From assembly GCA_002812745.2 (NCBI GenBank), contig NCSJ02000518.1:1-21080 (forward strand): DNA of 21,080 nt. Reading direction: 5' to 3'. Positions 18,010 to 21,080 of this stretch are shown piece after piece (position 1 is the first letter of the stretch; each line of letters begins with the position of its first letter). The translations under genes were made by a program, and so were the position numbers. The notes below the pieces were generated by a model. The model had not been told where the DNA came from. It was given only the letters and a program-made list of their open reading frames with translations, and made no database searches. This stretch comes from Scytalidium lignicola. Its lineage: Eukaryota > Ascomycota > Leotiomycetes.

Positions 18010-19257
18010 ATGGCTACAGAAGTTATGAGAGCTGTTGGTAAGTGCGCACATATGCATCGCTCTGTGAAAATGCAATCTTAACTAATTAACTTTTCCTTTT
18101 CTAGATATCAAAAACGGCACTGGCCCGATATCTGCTCTCTTCATCAACCCAAGCACGCCAAAGCCATCCCCATCAGCAGGACAGGCGCTGATCCGAATCC
18201 ATTCGTTTGGTTTAAATCGAATGGACTTGATGCAGCGCGAGGGCAAATACAATGTGCCTCCGCAAGCAGGGAAAACGCTTGGCGTAGAATTTTCTGGATT
18301 GATTGAGAAGCTTGGCAATGGTTGTGGAGATAGCTTCGAGGTAGGAGATGAAGTCTTTGGATTGGCGTACGGAGGTTAGTTCTATAGCCTGGTGTTGGCA
18401 AGAAGGAAATGGATCAAAAAGGGAAGTACAAGATACAAGCCAGACTGACATTAAAGTAGGTGCCTATGCAGAGTACCTTGTCTCATCCACGAAGATGCTT
18501 ATCCACAAACCCAAGGAAATATCTTGGGAAGAAGCTGCTGGTATACCGGAGGTATTTATATGCGCTTCTATAGTACCCATGTTCAAAAGATCATAAAGTT
18601 CCAACTGACCATTCCACTATTGGTATACAGACCTGGATAACAGCAACACAAGCCCTCCATCTCGTCGGCCGCTTCAAAGCCAACGATGTTGTCCTCTTCC
18701 ACGCCGGTGCATCATCCGTCTCTATAGCTGGTATCCAGCTCGCCCGTGCCTCTGGTGCATCCGCAGTATTCATCACTGCAGGCTCCGATGCGAAAATCGA
18801 CTTTTGTGTTAATAGTTTGGGTGCAACGAAAGGATTTAACTACCATACTGACGACTGGGTGGCAGGAATCCTTTCCGAAACAGATGGCCATGGAGCAGAT
18901 GTCATAGTCGACTTCATCGGCAGGGACTACGCGCAGAAAAACTTAGAAGTAGCAGCCATTGATGGAAGAATTGTCCAGTTGGCTAGTTTGAGCGGACGGA
19001 AACTCGCAGAAGGGGTGGATATCGGGCTGCTGGAGAGCAAGAGGCTTAGATGGGAAGGAAGCAGACTTCGAAGTCGTGATTTGGATTATCAAAGTAAGTT
19101 GAGAGATTTACTTGTCCAGTTTGCGCTACCCAAGTTTGTGGATAAGACGTTTAAAGTTCCGATTGAAAGGGTATTTTCATGGAGAGAGATTCAAGATGCA
19201 CATCAACTTATGGAGGGGAATAGTTCGATGGGAAAGATTATATGTAATGTTGATTAG
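18010..19257 (+). CDS. PIG3-type NAD(P)H quinone oxidoreductase (zinc-free MDR)
   Basis: Four exons, 18010-18037, 18105-18374, 18460-18551 and 18631-19257, give 338 aa; introns are 67, 85 and 79 nt. The first exon is only 28 nt (MATEVMRAV plus one base). The GroES-like N-terminal half shows FGLNRMDLMQREGKY (44-58) and GVEFSG, close to the NRxDxxQRxGxY pattern of the human TP53I3/PIG3 group. EEAAGIPETWITA bridges the third intron. The Rossmann nucleotide motif is HAGASSVSIAGIQLA (154-168), and the C-terminus SSMGKIICNVD is typical. The zinc ligands of classical alcohol dehydrogenases are absent, consistent with quinone reductases that reduce ortho-quinones using NADPH. The exact substrate is inferred from family only. 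It is divergent from the upstream reductase gene. Confidence 0.93.
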
Positions 19258-19421
19258 TATAATTCGGGGAACTAGCGGTTTTTGTTTCTGAATGTTTTGA
19301 TTACAGGGACAGGATAAATTGTAATGAAGGAGGAACGTATGAGATCCTCGGGATACTGATGCGGTATAACGCAGGGGTATCTCACTCTGTAACTTGCTTA
19401 TAGTAGTATTATTGGATATTA

Positions 19422-19588
19422 TGTTGTGATATCCTAGTTGCCACCTTAGGCACCACGTCTCATCTATTACACGTGACTTCCCTTTCTAGTAGTTAACTTT
19501 GCTTTACTGTATGTAACTACTACAATACTATAATATATTCTGAGTAACCTTATATTGTATACATGCTTTTACATACTCTAATTCAACA
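19422..19588 (+). repeat. 5' long terminal repeat of the copia element
   Basis: The 167-nt segment starts TGTTG and ends CAACA, a perfect 5-bp terminal inverted repeat of the TG..CA class. It is followed at once by a primer-site-like sequence. It contains CACGTG (19470-19475) and a TATA-like region around 19530-19540 (CTATAATATAT). It is less A+T-rich than the interior. The matching 3' LTR is not in the window, so the ends rest on these signatures. Confidence 0.7.
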
Positions 19589-19603
19589 GGTTATACACTC
19601 TAG
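19589..19603 (+). other. Probable primer-binding site for a half initiator-Met tRNA
   Basis: GGTTAT directly follows the LTR end, as in Drosophila copia, where the primer is the 5' half of initiator Met-tRNA cut at the anticodon stem. Only the first six bases match well; the rest (ACACTCTAG) would need several transitions, in keeping with the mutated state of the element. Confidence 0.45.
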
Positions 19604-19682
19604 TAACAACATAATTAGGCTAACTCTTCTTCATGTTGATTATGTTAATTAGCACCTTTTTTGTCTTTGTTTACCTATATTC

Positions 19683-20590
19683 ACATGTCTAGCCATATTC
19701 AATATAACCGACAATTTTAGAACTGTGGTTCTTCTAAAGGATTAAAAACTCAAGGGTTCAGAGAACTACAACCTTTAAAGCTCTTATCTTATAGTATTAT
19801 TCTAATTTAAAGGTTTTAAGGATTATATTAATAATATTGTTTTACCTCTTAAAAAAGATACTTTTAAGTAGAAAGTTTAGCACAAAAATAATGTTAAAAC
19901 TTATATATATCTTAATGTTAATATTAATAATAAAGTTATATTATTAATTAAGGACTATAATATAATAAAGCTTATTTAAAGTAGTTTAAAAGCTTAATAT
20001 CAAGGAAAAAGTTATAATTTATAATAAAAATTCTTGTTTAAGCTAATTTCTATCAAATATAATTACTTTAACTTTATAAGTATATATATTATTATATTTA
20101 AATTGATAATAACCAATTTGAAAGTTATTAAAAATAATAATATAAAGCTTTTTTATAAATTTGTCTTTATTTCTAATCTTAAGGATAAATATTCTATTTA
20201 AACTAAATGTTAACATTTAACTAGTAGATTTAAAAAGTCTTTTATACTTACTTAACTTATAAAAGACATTATTAATAAATTTATCTCTATTATTAACTCC
20301 TTTAATACTATTATATATAATAAGAATAATTCAAACAACTTAAACAATTCAAAAAACTTTNAAAAATATCAAGTATAATTATTATAAGAAGAATAATTAT
20401 NAAAAAATCTAATTACTTTCAAAAGCATTCTAAAAAGCTTAAAGAATATAAGACAAAGTAGTCTAATAAAAAAGAAAAAAGAAAAAAAAGTAAGAATAAA
20501 CTTAAGAAGTCTGATTTAAAGGATAACTCTAACATTGTTAACCTTAACTCTGTTAACTTAGTTATTGTTAATCTTATAACTTTCTTTATA
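19683..20590 (+). pseudogene. Degenerate copia gag with zinc knuckle
   Basis: One frame reads through with recognisable gag features despite many TAA/TAG codons. LKGSENY (19749-19769) is the typical N-terminal copia gag motif, and YQGKS (19998-20012) the typical central one. A low-complexity Asn/Ser stretch precedes the knuckle. If the Ns at 20361 and 20401 are ignored, the frame enters a segment with exact CX2CX4HX4C spacing, but the four ligand codons (20374, 20383, 20398, 20414) all read TAT or TAC, that is Tyr. A Lys-rich tail follows. The changes are those expected from CpA-to-TpA mutation on either strand. It cannot encode a working protein. Confidence 0.8.
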
Positions 20591-21080
20591 TTTACATAAA
20601 ATCAGTAGATTGTAAATATAAATACTATTAATTATATTATTAATAATCTTAATTAATTTGATTTTAACTTTTACTTAATATATTCTAATTTTCATCTTAT
20701 AAAGACAAGTAACAATTTTACTTTAATAATAAGTATAAGCATTATTATACTTGAAACTAATTATTTAGATAGTTTATTCTTTCTTTTAATACTTATTAAT
20801 ATACAGTATATACTTATATTTCTAATTAATATTTTCAAAGTTTTAAAACTTCTTATACAAGATAATAATACTTATATTACTTTATTTAGTATATTTAATA
20901 AAAATAATGTTGAATACAACATTATCATTACCTTCTTTGTTAGTATTTATTTAAAATTAATATTTATTTTAACAATATTTATTTTAACATTTTTTACTTA
21001 TTAAATAATTCTTAATCTAGATATCATTTATTAATGTTTAGTATATACAAGCTTTAAGATTGTCAAGAACACTATTAAAG
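20591..21080 (+). pseudogene. Degenerate copia pol remnant (protease and pre-integrase region)
   Basis: Continuing in the same frame, a stop in the place of a Trp followed by FDFNF (about 20654-20671) resembles the start of a retroviral-type aspartic protease. INIFKVLKLL near 20830-20855 resembles the end of that region. Near the window end, TSFKIVKNTIK (21047-21079) after a Tyr-stop-Cys-Leu-Val-Tyr run resembles the GAG-pre-integrase zinc-binding segment. The active-site Asp-Ser-Gly is not preserved. Assignment is from position and weak similarity. Confidence 0.5.

Larger units (their letters stand above)
19422..21080 (+). mobile_element. Ty1/copia LTR retrotransposon, heavily mutated (RIP-like), cut by the window end
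   Basis: The order is 5' LTR, primer-binding site, gag, zinc knuckle, then protease and pre-integrase remnants, all on the + strand; the rest lies beyond the window. This order and the gag type indicate Ty1/copia. The interior is extremely A+T-rich, has stop codons throughout, and has no CpG from about 19710 to the end. The five bases TATTA before the LTR (19417-19421) are a candidate target-site duplication whose partner is outside. This is a dead copy. Confidence 0.85.

Noticed and set aside
1..21080. CRISPR array, bacterial operon or secondary-metabolite cluster
   Set aside because: There are no regularly spaced repeats; the genes have introns and are fungal; no polyketide synthase, peptide synthetase or terpene cyclase core gene is present.

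Overview
The window is nuclear DNA of a filamentous ascomycete (Pezizomycotina). The genes carry short spliceosomal introns (54-110 nt, GT..AG, several with CTAAC/CTAAT-type branch sites). A membrane-anchored GH17 glucanase of the BtgC type and a fungal CorA-like protein are present. The right end is an A+T-rich Ty1/copia retrotransposon riddled with RIP-like mutations. A leotiomycete would fit, but the class cannot be fixed from this sequence alone.

Layout from left to right: 1-1295 is non-coding with a CT microsatellite. An SRR1-domain gene (+, 1296 to about 2212/2253) lies tail-to-tail with an isochorismatase-fold hydrolase (-, 2338-2984). About 1.5 kb of non-coding DNA follows, then btgC (+, 4487-6820), a type II membrane beta-1,3-glucanase. 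Another 1.5 kb spacer leads to a four-exon CorA-like membrane protein gene (+, 8315-10089). A spacer of about 2.8 kb precedes a secreted amidase-signature enzyme (+, 12888-14924), whose stop codon lies in a 23-bp tandem duplication. It faces a GRE2/DFR-like NAD(P)-dependent reductase (-, 15498-16746). A 1.26-kb divergent spacer separates that gene from a PIG3-type quinone oxidoreductase (+, 18010-19257). From 19422 to the window end there is a copia-type retrotransposon: a 5' LTR with TGTTG/CAACA ends, a probable half-tRNA primer site, and a decayed gag with a zinc knuckle whose four ligands all read Tyr, followed by pol remnants.

The genes do not form an obvious pathway or cluster. They look like ordinary housekeeping, cell-wall and small-molecule enzymes. 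The divergent reductase pair is the only arrangement that hints at shared regulation. No clearly new multi-gene system is visible. The most useful observations concern assembly quality (three single N characters at A-runs behave as inserted extra bases, which matters for two gene models), the degenerate GMN motif of the CorA-like protein, the duplicated stop codon of the amidase, and the fine structure of the mutated retrotransposon.
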